Shown here: in pieces, positions 15,813-25,061 of the stretch | Layout of the letters: each line of letters opens with the position of its first letter | Numbering within the stretch: position 1 is the stretch's first letter | Origin: Bacteroidia bacterium | Lineage (GTDB): Bacteria; Bacteroidota; Bacteroidia; B-17B0; Aurantibacillaceae | DNA length: 33,169 bases | Direction: 5' to 3' | Assembly (NCBI GenBank): GCA_025362575.1 | Contig: JANYIQ010000076.1 | Coordinates: forward strand, 1 to 33,169 | The notes under the pieces: model-generated | The model's input: the letters and a program-made list of their open reading frames with translations, nothing else | What the model was told of the DNA's origin: nothing | Database searches by the model: none | Program-made: the position numbers and the translations under genes

Positions 15813-18800
15813 TCACTGATCCCATTTTGGTAATCGGCCCGGAGTAGAAGGAAGCTTCATATTTTCAGCTTTATTTTCCAATGCTTCCAGTTTTTTATCG
15901 GCATCAACGATCTGTGCGTATACAGGTTTGAATTTGTCCTTTATCTCAGTAAGTTTTTCTTTATTGGTATTAGTGGTTCCTAAACTATGTCCCCAGCTGC
16001 CACCAACAATGTTTTCCAGCGAACCTACAATTCCCGATAAGGTTTCAAACTCATGTTTTGCAACACTTCCATCACCATTTAAAGCAAGGTTTATGTTTTG
16101 AATTTGTTTTTCAATGTCATTCAATTCGCTAAGTAAACTTAAACTGTTGCTTGGTCCTTTTTGTAAACCTGCTTTTAAATATTTAAGATGCTCGCTCATC
16201 TGTCCAACATAATCGCTGCTGCCTTTTAAAACGCGTCTGAATTCGCCAAGTATTTTATTGAATTCAGCTTGTTGAATCTTATCGGCCACAGGTAATGTAG
16301 AATTATCAAGTGTTACAATATTAAAGCCAACTTTATCGCTTAATGGCTCAGCTTTTCCATTTTCTACTTTTACTAATTGAACAAAATATTTTCCGGGAAT
16401 ACAAACCGGTCCCTGATCTGCATCTTCATAAGGGTTATCAGGGTTAGGCGTATAAAAACTAACCGGCCCTGTAACTTCCATTCTGCCATCCCAGGTAACT
16501 TTATTCATTCCTTTTGTTGCGCCTTCTTTCAATTTTCGAACTTCATTTCCTTGTGCATCCGTGATCACCAGCAAAGTATAAACCGCTTCTTCCTGTTCTT
16601 CCAAACGCATGGTGTCTTTACTTGGATAAAATACATCTTTATTAGCTTTTATTTTATCTTTTTCTGCTTCCTTACGTTTGTCTTTTAAAGTTTTATAAGA
16701 ATCTTTCAAGTAATAAGTAATGGTAGCTCCAATCGGTGGATTTGGCGCGGTAAAAAGCGATGCACCCTGAAATGATTTTCCTTTATGACCATAAGGTGTT
16801 GATTCAATAAATACCAAGCCATCTTTTATAGGGAAGATCGTTGCTTTTTTATCAAGGTCTTCTTTTTTGATATCGCGCAACAAACTGTAATTATCTAGAA
16901 TATAAAATCCTGTATTGAATGTAGCGATCACCACATCGTTCTCGCGTTTCTGAATCACAATGTCTTTTACGTTACAAGCAGTTGGTAATCCTGCGGTAAT
17001 TTCAATCCAGTTCTTTCCGCCATCATTGCTAAAATAGAAACCAAATTCTGTACCGCAAAATAACAGGTCTTTATTCTTGTGATCTTCGTTAATGCAATAC
17101 GCAGAACCTTTTTCAGGAAGATTACCGGTTATGTTTGTCCAACTTTTCCCTTTATCAGAACTCTTTACTAAATAAGGTTTAAAATCACCATTGCGATGAT
17201 TGTTTAAAACAGCGTACACTACATTTTCATCGTGCTTCGATGCAAAAATATTCGGCACCAGCATTCCTAAAGTAGCTCCGCCAACTGAGATGGCCGGTGC
17301 GCCTGGGAATTCAGAGCTTTTTGTCCATGTAGTTCCACCGTCAGTAGTTGTTTGAATTAATCCATCATCGGTTCCGCAATAAATGATCTTTTCATTTTTT
17401 GGCGATTCCGACATGGCAGTTATGTTTCCATAAATGGAGGTAGATTGATTTTTAGCAACGGCATCCATACTCCACACTTTTCCCATTACAGGTAATTTAT
17501 TACGATCAATTTGACGTGTTAGATCCGGACTAATTACTTTCCATGTAAAACCTCGATCATCACTTCTGAATAATTTATTGGCAGCAAAATAAATGCGTTT
17601 GTTATCATGATTACTAATGTTCAATGGCGCATCCCAATTCCAACGGTATGCAGGCTCTCCTGGCTTTTCCTGAGGTTTAATATCTACTTGCTCCCCTGAT
17701 TGTTTGTCAAAGCGAACCAAACCTCCGTATTGCGATTCTGAATACACAATGTTAGGTTCATTAGGATCAACCTGCGATTGAAACCCATCTCCGCCGGTTG
17801 TTACATACCAGTCCGCGTTAATAATTCCGGTCGCACTTTTTGTTCTGCTTGGTCCGCCTAATGTATTGTTATCCTGCGTTCCGCCATAAACATTATAAAA
17901 GGGTTTGCTGTTATCTACAGCCACGCGATAAAACTGTGTTATTGGTAAATTGGCTTTAAAGTCCCAGCTTACTGCATTATCAAAAGTTTCATATAAACCT
18001 CCGTCGCAACCAACAAGCATGTGATTGGTATTATCCGGATCAACATAAATAACGTGATTATCTACGTGTTTGTTTTTTTCTCCCAAACCTTTAAAACTTT
18101 TCCCGCCGTCGTTCGTAACTTGCAACCAGGTATCCATCGAATAAACTTTATCGGCATTCTTTGGATCTGCAAAAATTTCCTGATAATAGTTTCCGGCAGT
18201 GGCCCAGTCGCTTTGTTTGTTCCAGCTGGCACCACGGTCGGTACTTTTGTAAAATCCTTTTCCTTCGGTAGCTTCTATAATGGCATAAACAATATCTGTA
18301 TTTACCGGCGAGATCGCTAATGCAATTCTTCCCATTTCAGTAGTTGGCAAACCACCTGATAATTTATTCCAGGTTGCACCTGCATCAGTACTTTTGTAAA
18401 TAGCGCTTTCCGGCCCGCCGCTGATGTAGGTCCATTCGTGGCGACGACGTTGGTGAGCTGTAGCGTAAATGATGTTGGTATGATTAGGATCAATGTGCAC
18501 TTCGTTAAAGCCTGTGTTATCGCTAACATTTAGAACACGGTTCCAGGTTTTTCCACCATCTGTAGTTTTGTAAATTCCTCTGTCTCCACCGGCATTCCAT
18601 AACGGTCCGTAAGCAGCTACATAAACAATATCCGAATTGCTTGGATCGATTGCAATTTTACCGATGTGTTCTGATTTTGGTAAGCCAACATTCTTAAAGC
18701 TTTTTCCGCCATCTTCACTTTTATAAATTCCGTCGCCATAACCAACCGCGCGCTGATTATTGTTCTCGCCGCTTCCAACCCAGATCACATTAGTGTTATT

Positions 18801-19130
18801 TGGATCAATAGCCAAGCAACCGATCGAATAAACGTTTTGAGTTTGAAAAATGGGTTCAAAGGTAATTCCGGCGTTATTAGTTTTCCAAACTCCTCCTGCA
18901 GCAGCAGCAATGTACCATTGGTATTTATTTTTAGGATTTACAACCAGATCAATGATACGACCTGAGGTAACAGCAGGGCCAATACCACGGAACGACAAGG
19001 AGGAATAGTTTTCCGGCTTTAACATCGGATCCGTTATTTCTATTGGTTTTTTTTCTGATTCTTTTTTTTGAGCGAACGAAAGATTAGAAATTAAAGTTGC
19101 AGTTAAAACAAAGGCAAATATCTTTTTCAT
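15813..19130 (-). CDS. Large secreted Asp-box/VPS10 (sortilin)-type beta-propeller protein
   Basis: The 1105-residue product has a signal peptide (about 1-20, LSFAQ) and then about eleven Asp-box/BNR motifs of the form S-x-D-x-G-x-x-W, such as SEDGGKSF, TTDGGKTW, STDAGATW, STDRGASW, SDDRGFTW, TTDGGTTW, SSDKGKSW and SNDGGKNW. These indicate one or two multibladed propellers. Its start SSLSFRGIGPAVTSGRIIDL and its total length match a family in Bacteroidota usually named VPS10/sortilin domain or glycosyl hydrolase. Catalytic sialidase residues are not evident, so hydrolase activity should not be assumed. The C-terminal third adds a Lys/Glu-rich helical segment, a beta domain with MNKVTWDGRMEV, and a helical tail. 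A good promoter precedes it. Confidence 0.85.
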   Translation of the reverse strand: MKKIFAFVLTATLISNLSFAQKKESEKKPIEITDPMLKPENYSSLSFRGIGPAVTSGRIIDLVVNPKNKYQWYIAAAAGGVWKTNNAGITFEPIFQTQNVYSIGCLAIDPNNTNVIWVGSGENNNQRAVGYGDGIYKSEDGGKSFKNVGLPKSEHIGKIAIDPSNSDIVYVAAYGPLWNAGGDRGIYKTTDGGKTWNRVLNVSDNTGFNEVHIDPNHTNIIYATAHQRRRHEWTYISGGPESAIYKSTDAGATWNKLSGGLPTTEMGRIALAISPVNTDIVYAIIEATEGKGFYKSTDRGASWNKQSDWATAGNYYQEIFADPKNADKVYSMDTWLQVTNDGGKSFKGLGEKNKHVDNHVIYVDPDNTNHMLVGCDGGLYETFDNAVSWDFKANLPITQFYRVAVDNSKPFYNVYGGTQDNNTLGGPSRTKSATGIINADWYVTTGGDGFQSQVDPNEPNIVYSESQYGGLVRFDKQSGEQVDIKPQEKPGEPAYRWNWDAPLNISNHDNKRIYFAANKLFRSDDRGFTWKVISPDLTRQIDRNKLPVMGKVWSMDAVAKNQSTSIYGNITAMSESPKNEKIIYCGTDDGLIQTTTDGGTTWTKSSEFPGAPAISVGGATLGMLVPNIFASKHDENVVYAVLNNHRNGDFKPYLVKSSDKGKSWTNITGNLPEKGSAYCINEDHKNKDLLFCGTEFGFYFSNDGGKNWIEITAGLPTACNVKDIVIQKRENDVVIATFNTGFYILDNYSLLRDIKKEDLDKKATIFPIKDGLVFIESTPYGHKGKSFQGASLFTAPNPPIGATITYYLKDSYKTLKDKRKEAEKDKIKANKDVFYPSKDTMRLEEQEEAVYTLLVITDAQGNEVRKLKEGATKGMNKVTWDGRMEVTGPVSFYTPNPDNPYEDADQGPVCIPGKYFVQLVKVENGKAEPLSDKVGFNIVTLDNSTLPVADKIQQAEFNKILGEFRRVLKGSSDYVGQMSEHLKYLKAGLQKGPSNSLSLLSELNDIEKQIQNINLALNGDGSVAKHEFETLSGIVGSLENIVGGSWGHSLGTTNTNKEKLTEIKDKFKPVYAQIVDADKKLEALENKAENMKLPSTPGRLPKWDQ

Positions 19131-19149
19131 AGGTGTGGGTTAGTTGTAA

Positions 19150-19179
19150 CAAATCTAACATTTAATAAGAGAGTACCAA
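19150..19179 (-). promoter_or_regulatory. Bacteroidota-type promoter of the VPS10-like gene
   Basis: On the minus strand TTG (19179-19177) and TAGATTTG (19157-19150) are separated by 19 bases. This matches the Bacteroidota primary promoter consensus, with the -7 box ending 19 bases before the start codon at 19130. Confidence 0.6.
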
Positions 19180-19313
19180 AACCAGTAAATTCACCTAAAG
19201 TCACTTATAAAATTGAAATACAGTGTTTTATGAACCATTTTTATCCGAAATTTTGATCAAGATTCACGCAGTTTGGGTGACTGTTAAAAACGGATATTAG
19301 TGTTTTCTTTAAA

Positions 19314-19329
19314 TTTAGACTAGTCTAAA
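19314..19329. promoter_or_regulatory. Perfect palindromic operator, probable MntR box
   Basis: TTTAGACTAGTCTAAA is a perfect 16-base palindrome located 37 bases before the mntR start. A further half-site, TTTAGAC, follows at 19336-19342. DtxR/MntR-family repressors bind palindromes of this size and AT-flanked shape, usually over their own promoter. Metal-dependent autoregulation of the mntR-mntH operon is therefore the simplest reading. The rest of the 19131-19366 spacer is AT-rich, with the divergent promoter at 19150-19179 and no other clear signal. Confidence 0.7.
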
Positions 19330-19366
19330 AATTTGTTTAGACCAATAAAAATATTAATTTTACGCC

Positions 19367-20035
19367 ATGGTTATTTCCTTTACCGAAGAAAATTACTTAA
19401 AAGCTATTTATACACTTTCAAATCAGTATGATTGGGTGGAAGTAAGTACGAATCAAATTTCGGCGCATTTAAAAAATAAAGCGGCTACGGTTACTGATAT
19501 GCTGAAGCGTTTGTCGGAAAAGAAGTTGATAGCTTACAAACCTTATCAAGGGGTTAAATTAACAGATAAAGGAAAACGTACTGCTATCACTGTTGTGAGA
19601 AAGCACCGTTTGTGGGAAGTTTTTCTGGTGGATAAATTGAATTTTAAATGGGATGAAGTTCATGATATTGCCGAACAACTTGAACACATTCATAGCGATG
19701 AACTTATTGAAAAATTGGATGATTTTTTGGGCCGCCCGAAAAGTGATCCGCACGGAGATCCTATTCCCGATGCCAATGGAAAGTTTTCAAATAAGAGATC
19801 GATACTGTTATCATCAGGCGTTAAGAAAGGAAGTTATGTTGTTACCGGAGTTACTGATCATTCAACTTCGTATTTGCAGTACTTAACGCAATTAGGAATT
19901 AGCCTTGGTTTTCAATTAAAGATAGAGGAAATAAACGAGTACGATCAGTCTTTAAAAATAAAGATCAATAATAAACAAAGTAATTTCATCAGTCACAAAG
20001 CCGCTTCACATTTATTAGTGGAGCAAAGATCATGA
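19367..20035 (+). CDS. mntR: DtxR/MntR-family metal-dependent transcriptional repressor
   Basis: The 222-residue protein has an N-terminal winged helix (about 1-72, STNQISAHLKNKAATVTDMLKRLSEKKLI) and a metal-binding dimerisation domain (75-135). That domain carries His80, Glu84, His99, Glu103, Glu106 and His107 in the pattern of DtxR family ligands. A C-terminal FeoA/SH3-like domain occupies about 140-215. Glu103 stands where DtxR has a metal-binding Cys, as in manganese-responsive MntR. It would bind Mn(II) and repress uptake genes from the palindrome just upstream. The stop overlaps the mntH start (ATGA), so the two are translationally coupled. Manganese specificity is inferred from neighbour and ligand pattern. 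Confidence 0.9.
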   Translation: MVISFTEENYLKAIYTLSNQYDWVEVSTNQISAHLKNKAATVTDMLKRLSEKKLIAYKPYQGVKLTDKGKRTAITVVRKHRLWEVFLVDKLNFKWDEVHDIAEQLEHIHSDELIEKLDDFLGRPKSDPHGDPIPDANGKFSNKRSILLSSGVKKGSYVVTGVTDHSTSYLQYLTQLGISLGFQLKIEEINEYDQSLKIKINNKQSNFISHKAASHLLVEQRS

Positions 20036-21906
20036 ATTTAAATAAAGGTAAATCTTTAGAAGAAGTAAACGCTTCGGTAAACACCGAATCAAAGCGGGGC
20101 ATAAGAGGTTTGTTAGCCTTTCTTGGGCCGGCTTATATGATCAGTGTTGGTTACATGGATCCGGGCAACTGGGCCACAGACATTGCCGGTGGAAGTCAGT
20201 TTGGTTACAGTTTATTGTGGGTATTGATCATGAGTAACATTATTGCTTTGTTGTTGCAAAGTCATAGTGCGCGTTTAGGAATTGTTACCGGAAAAGATCT
20301 GGCGCAGGCAAGCCGAGAAAGTTACCCGCGTTTCGTGAATTTGTTTTTATATCTGCTGGCCGAGATCGCCATCGCGGCTTGTGATCTGGCAGAAGTGATC
20401 GGGATGGCCATTGGTATTCACTTGTTATTTCCTCAAGTGCCTTTAGTGTGGGGAGTGATCATTACTGTTTTGGATAGTTTTGTATTGTTATTCTTATTAA
20501 ATAAAGGAATACGAAAACTCGAAGCTTTTATTATTTCATTGGTTCTTTTGATCGGTGTTTCATTTTTAATTCAATTGATTATAGCCAAACCTAACTTTGT
20601 GGAAGTGGCAAAAGGGATCATTCCCGGAATCGCCAACGAAGATGCTTTGTATATTGCAATTGGTATCATTGGTGCAACGGTTATGCCGCATAATTTATAT
20701 CTGCATAGTTCTCTTGTTCAAACCCGAAAATTCAAACGCACAGAACCGGAAATAAAAAAGGCAATAAAATTCAATCTGATCGACAGTACAGTTGCTTTAA
20801 ATCTTGCCTTATTTGTAAATGCCGCCATTTTAATTCTTGCAGGCGCTTCTTTTTTTACGAACGGATTAAATAACGTAGCCGAAATTCAGGATGCTCATCG
20901 TTTATTAGAACCTATGTTAGGAAGCACTTTAGCACCTTTATTATTTGCAGTGGCTTTGATTGCGGCAGGACAAAGCTCAACAATAACGGGCACTCTGGCA
21001 GGGCAGGTGATCATGGAAGGCTATCTGAATCTACGATTGGCTCCATGGATCAGAAGATTAATGACACGATTGATCGCCATCATTCCGGCCTTATTAACTA
21101 TTTTAATTTTAGGTGAAAGCAGCACAGGAAAATTATTGATACTAAGTCAGGTTATTTTAAGTTTGCAATTGGGTTTCGCCGTCATTCCATTAATTCATTT
21201 TGTGAGTGATAAAAAGAAGATGGGTGAATTCGCCATTCCGATGTGGCAAAAAGTGGCGTCATGGCTTGCTGCATTGATCATAATCGGATTAAACATTAAA
21301 TTGGTTTACAGTGTTTTGGTCGATTGGATCCTTTCTTCTGAGAGTCCGCTCATGATAAGCTTCACCATTGTGCCGCTTTGTATCTTTTGCCTGATCATGC
21401 TTTTGTATATTACCTTTGCACCTGTATTTGCATCGCATCATCAGCATAAAAATTTCGATTTTCATGGTGTTGTGCAGGCTTTACAGTTTGATAAAATAGA
21501 AAATTACAAGAACATTGCCATTTCAGTGGATTTTAGTAAAAGCGATAATAAGGCGATCTCAAAGGCTTTAAAGCTTGGGGGTAAGGAAGCCCGTTATTTA
21601 CTGGTTCACGTTTTAGAAAGCACCAATGCTGTTGTTTATGGTGAAGATGCTTTTGATATGGAACGCGAGCAGGATTATAAGGATCTGAAGCTTTATGTAG
21701 ATCAGATCAAGGAAAAAGGATTTGATTGCGATATGGCTTTAGGATTTGGTAATCCAAAAACAGCTATACCTTATCTGGTAAATAAAAATAATTGCGACAT
21801 GCTTGTTATGGGTACACATGGTCATAGAACCATTAAAGATATTTTACTCGGAACAACAATTGAAAGTGTAAGGCACAACATTAAAGTGCCTTTGGTTCTG
21901 GTTTAG
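20032..21906 (+). CDS. mntH: NRAMP-type manganese transporter fused to a C-terminal UspA domain
   Basis: The 624-residue protein joins an NRAMP proton-coupled divalent metal importer of the inner membrane (about 25-470, many hydrophobic helices) to a cytoplasmic universal-stress-protein domain (about 489-624). NRAMP signatures are DPGNW at 43-47 (metal ligands Asp43, Asn46) and ATVMPHNLYLHS at 215-226 (Ala215, Met218). The UspA part ends with GTHGH-x9-GTT-type ATP-binding residues (MGTHGHRTIKDILLGTT) and VPLVLV. The tail may sense ATP or stress to tune transport; that is inference. Its start overlaps mntR by four bases. Its stop overlaps the stop of the convergent sensor phosphatase gene by four bases. 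Confidence 0.95.
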   Translation: MNLNKGKSLEEVNASVNTESKRGIRGLLAFLGPAYMISVGYMDPGNWATDIAGGSQFGYSLLWVLIMSNIIALLLQSHSARLGIVTGKDLAQASRESYPRFVNLFLYLLAEIAIAACDLAEVIGMAIGIHLLFPQVPLVWGVIITVLDSFVLLFLLNKGIRKLEAFIISLVLLIGVSFLIQLIIAKPNFVEVAKGIIPGIANEDALYIAIGIIGATVMPHNLYLHSSLVQTRKFKRTEPEIKKAIKFNLIDSTVALNLALFVNAAILILAGASFFTNGLNNVAEIQDAHRLLEPMLGSTLAPLLFAVALIAAGQSSTITGTLAGQVIMEGYLNLRLAPWIRRLMTRLIAIIPALLTILILGESSTGKLLILSQVILSLQLGFAVIPLIHFVSDKKKMGEFAIPMWQKVASWLAALIIIGLNIKLVYSVLVDWILSSESPLMISFTIVPLCIFCLIMLLYITFAPVFASHHQHKNFDFHGVVQALQFDKIENYKNIAISVDFSKSDNKAISKALKLGGKEARYLLVHVLESTNAVVYGEDAFDMEREQDYKDLKLYVDQIKEKGFDCDMALGFGNPKTAIPYLVNKNNCDMLVMGTHGHRTIKDILLGTTIESVRHNIKVPLVLV

Positions 21907-24900
21907 AACTTAACGCTTATTAAAAGGACGTCGTCAACCTGCTCGTACTCACCTTTCCAACCGTAAAACTCTTCATTGATCTTTTCATCCTGTTCTTTGG
22001 TTGTAAGAGGGGCAATATTCTGTAAAAAGCCTGCTAAGCGCATGCTCGAATATTTTTTACCTCTATCGCCACCTTGCTGATCAACTATTCCATCTGAGAA
22101 TAGGAATAAATTATCTCCCGGCTTCACTTCCCAGATGTTTAGTACGAAAGGTTTTTGTATGTCTTTAAATGCACCGCCGATAGAGTAAGGCGGACTTTTA
22201 AATTTCTGTAATTCACCATCTCTGTAAATTAAAACAGGTCTAACAGCAGCGCTGAATTCCAATATTTTTGTAGCAGGATTAAATTTAGCAATAGATAGAT
22301 CCATTCCGTCCATGTTAATTTCTCCTTCACGAGAGTGCTGATTAAGAACTTTATTTACCTGGGCATCCAGTTTATGTAATATCTCAACCGGATTTAATTC
22401 CTGGTTAGCAGTAACTATCTCATCGAGCAGGGTAGAGCCAATGAACGACATGAATGCTCCCGGTACACCGTGACCCGTACAATCAACTGCAGCAATGAAG
22501 GTGTACTTGTCTGTTTTTTTGTACCAGTAAAAATCACCGCTAACAATATCCTTAGCTCTGTAAAAACAAGAAACGTCAAAACCTTCTCTAATATATGCGT
22601 CTAATGGCAACAGGGCTTCCTGAATGCGTTTGGCGTAATTGATACTATCGGTAATATCTTTGTTCTTTGACTTGATCTCGCCAAAAAGAACTTCGATCTT
22701 TTCTTTTTCTTCAACGATCTCAGAGGTTTTTTGTACAATGATCTCTTCCAGTTTCTTCTGTTCGGCTAATAATTTTTTGGTTCTGATCTTTATTAAACTA
22801 TAAACAGATACCGAAAGAACTAAAACCAGGATGATGTAGAACCAATAGTTTTTCCAGAATGGTTTTTTAATGGTGATTGTAAAAGTAACAGGGTTAGAAT
22901 TCCAAAGGTCATCGTTGTTGGAAGCGTAAAGTAAAAGTTTATACTCGCCATCCTTTAGTTTTGGAAATTGTATTTTGCGGGTTTCACGCGTTAGCGGTTG
23001 CCACTCGTCTTGCAAACCTTCGAGTTTGTATTTGTATTTAACATTGGAGGGATCAGTTAAACAAACCCCAACGAAATCAATGGCCAGATCATAAGAGCTG
23101 TAGCTTAAAATGGTATCGCGTGTAGAAGATAGTTTCGTTCCGTTCAATGTGATCTGTAAAATATTGAGCGCAGGTTCTACTTCATTAAAATGTTGCTTGT
23201 TGGTATTTACTCTCGAAAAACCATTTGAGGTTCCAAATAAAATATCATGCGATTCGGTATCGTAAAAGAAAGAGTTCTCAATGAATCGTGTTTGTAATAG
23301 ATCGGATCCGGCAACAATCTTGTTAAAATTCTTTTTATTCTTATTCTTGTAAGAAATGCCATTCGTGTGGCCCACCCAGATCCCGTTTTTGAAATCTGCA
23401 ACTATCTCATAACAGTAATTCGATTTTAAACCGTTCTTAGTAGTAAAATGCTCAAAGAATTTACCGTTATATTTAAAAACACCATCTCCTATGGAAGCGA
23501 TCCATATGTTGTTGTCTCCGTCTTCGCACACAACTGTTGTGTTAAACTTATCGAGACCAGCTACATCCTCAAATTTTCTCACGGTTTTAAGATCATCAAC
23601 ATAATAAATTAATGTACCCGGAGAGCAAACCCACATGTGTTTTTTAGAATCGATGAAAATGAAACGAACGTTGTTATGAAGTAAACCCGACTCTGTATTT
23701 AATAACTGACTCTCAAAATTATCGGCGTTAATAACATATAAACCCGAAGTGGTACAGGCATAAATATTCTTTTCGTCTGAACTTAATGAGTTAACTGAAA
23801 TTTTGGCGTTACGCGTTATGAGCGGGATCTGAGTTACCGTTTTGAATAAAGTATCACTTTTAAAAAGTTCGCCTTCTGAAGAAGATAATATCAAACTGTT
23901 CTTATAACGTATCAGACAATTGATGCTTTTTTTTGCGAGTTTAGGGTGCGTTGCAAAATCAACCTTATCATCATGAAAATAACCGATTCCTTTTTTTGTT
24001 GCCACTATGATCCGGTTATTCAATTTAACGGTAGCGTTTACTGGTAGGTTGTGACCTTCGTTATCAATGATGTCGTAGTAACAATACAACTCACTATTCA
24101 ATTGCTGTAATCCGCTTCCGTATGTTCCGATCCATAAATTATCTTCACGGTCAATTAAAATACTTTCAATGGTATTTGATGTTAAACCGTTCTTAGTAGT
24201 AAAATTTAAAATGGTTTTTGTTTCAGGCGTTATTTTGTAAACACCATTTTCGGTAGTAGCTACATAAATATTGGCGAAGCGGTCGGTGATCAGCTTTTTA
24301 TAAACCGATCCGTCATTCTTTTTTAGTTTGAAAGTATCAACAGCATTTAATTTACCGTTGTTTTGAAAGGTTAAGATACCGGATTGATTATCGGCAACTA
24401 CTATCAGGTCTTTGGCAGTATTTAGCCGCATCAATACAGCTTCTTTAAGTTTTATGATAGAATTGGTCTCATATTTTTTGTTCAATAAGTTCTGGATCTT
24501 GATCGAGTAGATTCCGTCGGGCTTTAATAAATATAATTCATCTTTTACAACAGCAATGCTTAACACCTCATTGAAATTATCATTTTCAATGTTTGTATAA
24601 GCGGTGGTAGCGTAGTTGTATAAAATGAATCCGGTGTTATTCTTTAAAAAAACGTAGTTGTTAGGTGATAATTCCGCTATCTGAATGATCTTTGATCCGA
24701 TCTCTTCTTTGTAAACAACCTGTTCGATCAGTCCTGAATTATGAAGCATGCTCACTTTCCCTTCCTGATGACCAAGCCACATAACATTCTTAGAATCGCG
24801 GAAAATGGCGGTTATGAAATCGTGAGCAAGACCTCTCTCTTTATTGAATATCTGAAAAGAATTCCCGCCATAGGTAGCCAAACCATTGGCCGTTGCAATG

Positions 24901-25046
24901 TAAATGAATCCACGGTTATCCTGACTCAGTTCATTTACAAAAGACTGTGGCAAACCATCGTCTTCTGTATAATTTTTGAAGGAATAGATCTGCGAGTAGC
25001 CCGAATAACCAATGAAGCAAAGTAACAGGAAAATTATTTTTTTCAT
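21903..25046 (-). CDS. Periplasmic Reg_prop/Y_Y_Y sensor fused to a SpoIIE-type phosphatase
   Basis: The 1047 residues start with a signal peptide (about 1-18, YSGYSQ). Two seven-bladed-propeller-like regions of Reg_prop repeats (about 20-640; motifs such as LSQDNRGFIYIATANGL and DREDNLWIGTYGSGL) follow, then a Y_Y_Y immunoglobulin-like domain (652-729), one transmembrane helix (about 735-753) and a coiled coil (760-799). The linker DSINYAKRIQEALLP precedes a SpoIIE/PP2C domain (about 800-1047) with SGDFYW, VDCTGHGVPGAFMS (854-867), MDGMDLS, FSDGIVDQ and QVDDVL. The periplasmic half is that of hybrid two-component sensors, but the kinase is replaced by a phosphatase. It is the last gene of the adhesin cluster, so it may sense adhesin or polysaccharide state; the target protein is unknown. 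Confidence 0.92.
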   Translation of the reverse strand: MKKIIFLLLCFIGYSGYSQIYSFKNYTEDDGLPQSFVNELSQDNRGFIYIATANGLATYGGNSFQIFNKERGLAHDFITAIFRDSKNVMWLGHQEGKVSMLHNSGLIEQVVYKEEIGSKIIQIAELSPNNYVFLKNNTGFILYNYATTAYTNIENDNFNEVLSIAVVKDELYLLKPDGIYSIKIQNLLNKKYETNSIIKLKEAVLMRLNTAKDLIVVADNQSGILTFQNNGKLNAVDTFKLKKNDGSVYKKLITDRFANIYVATTENGVYKITPETKTILNFTTKNGLTSNTIESILIDREDNLWIGTYGSGLQQLNSELYCYYDIIDNEGHNLPVNATVKLNNRIIVATKKGIGYFHDDKVDFATHPKLAKKSINCLIRYKNSLILSSSEGELFKSDTLFKTVTQIPLITRNAKISVNSLSSDEKNIYACTTSGLYVINADNFESQLLNTESGLLHNNVRFIFIDSKKHMWVCSPGTLIYYVDDLKTVRKFEDVAGLDKFNTTVVCEDGDNNIWIASIGDGVFKYNGKFFEHFTTKNGLKSNYCYEIVADFKNGIWVGHTNGISYKNKNKKNFNKIVAGSDLLQTRFIENSFFYDTESHDILFGTSNGFSRVNTNKQHFNEVEPALNILQITLNGTKLSSTRDTILSYSSYDLAIDFVGVCLTDPSNVKYKYKLEGLQDEWQPLTRETRKIQFPKLKDGEYKLLLYASNNDDLWNSNPVTFTITIKKPFWKNYWFYIILVLVLSVSVYSLIKIRTKKLLAEQKKLEEIIVQKTSEIVEEKEKIEVLFGEIKSKNKDITDSINYAKRIQEALLPLDAYIREGFDVSCFYRAKDIVSGDFYWYKKTDKYTFIAAVDCTGHGVPGAFMSFIGSTLLDEIVTANQELNPVEILHKLDAQVNKVLNQHSREGEINMDGMDLSIAKFNPATKILEFSAAVRPVLIYRDGELQKFKSPPYSIGGAFKDIQKPFVLNIWEVKPGDNLFLFSDGIVDQQGGDRGKKYSSMRLAGFLQNIAPLTTKEQDEKINEEFYGWKGEYEQVDDVLLISVKF

Positions 25047-25050
25047 TGTG

Positions 25051-25057
25051 CTCCTTT
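25051..25057 (-). promoter_or_regulatory. Strong Shine-Dalgarno sequence AAAGGAG
   Basis: On the minus strand AAAGGAG lies four bases before the ATG of the sensor phosphatase. Bacteroidota genes rarely use Shine-Dalgarno pairing, and I saw no comparably strong site at the other starts I inspected, so this one stands out. It may raise translation of the final gene of the cluster independently of its neighbours. Confidence 0.5.
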
Positions 25058-25061
25058 GGAT

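Noticed and set aside
15813-19130. Assignment of the Asp-box protein as a sialidase or glycosidase
   Set aside because: Asp-box motifs are structural; no catalytic Arg triad, Tyr or Glu arrangement of sialidases could be recognised, so no enzymatic call is made.
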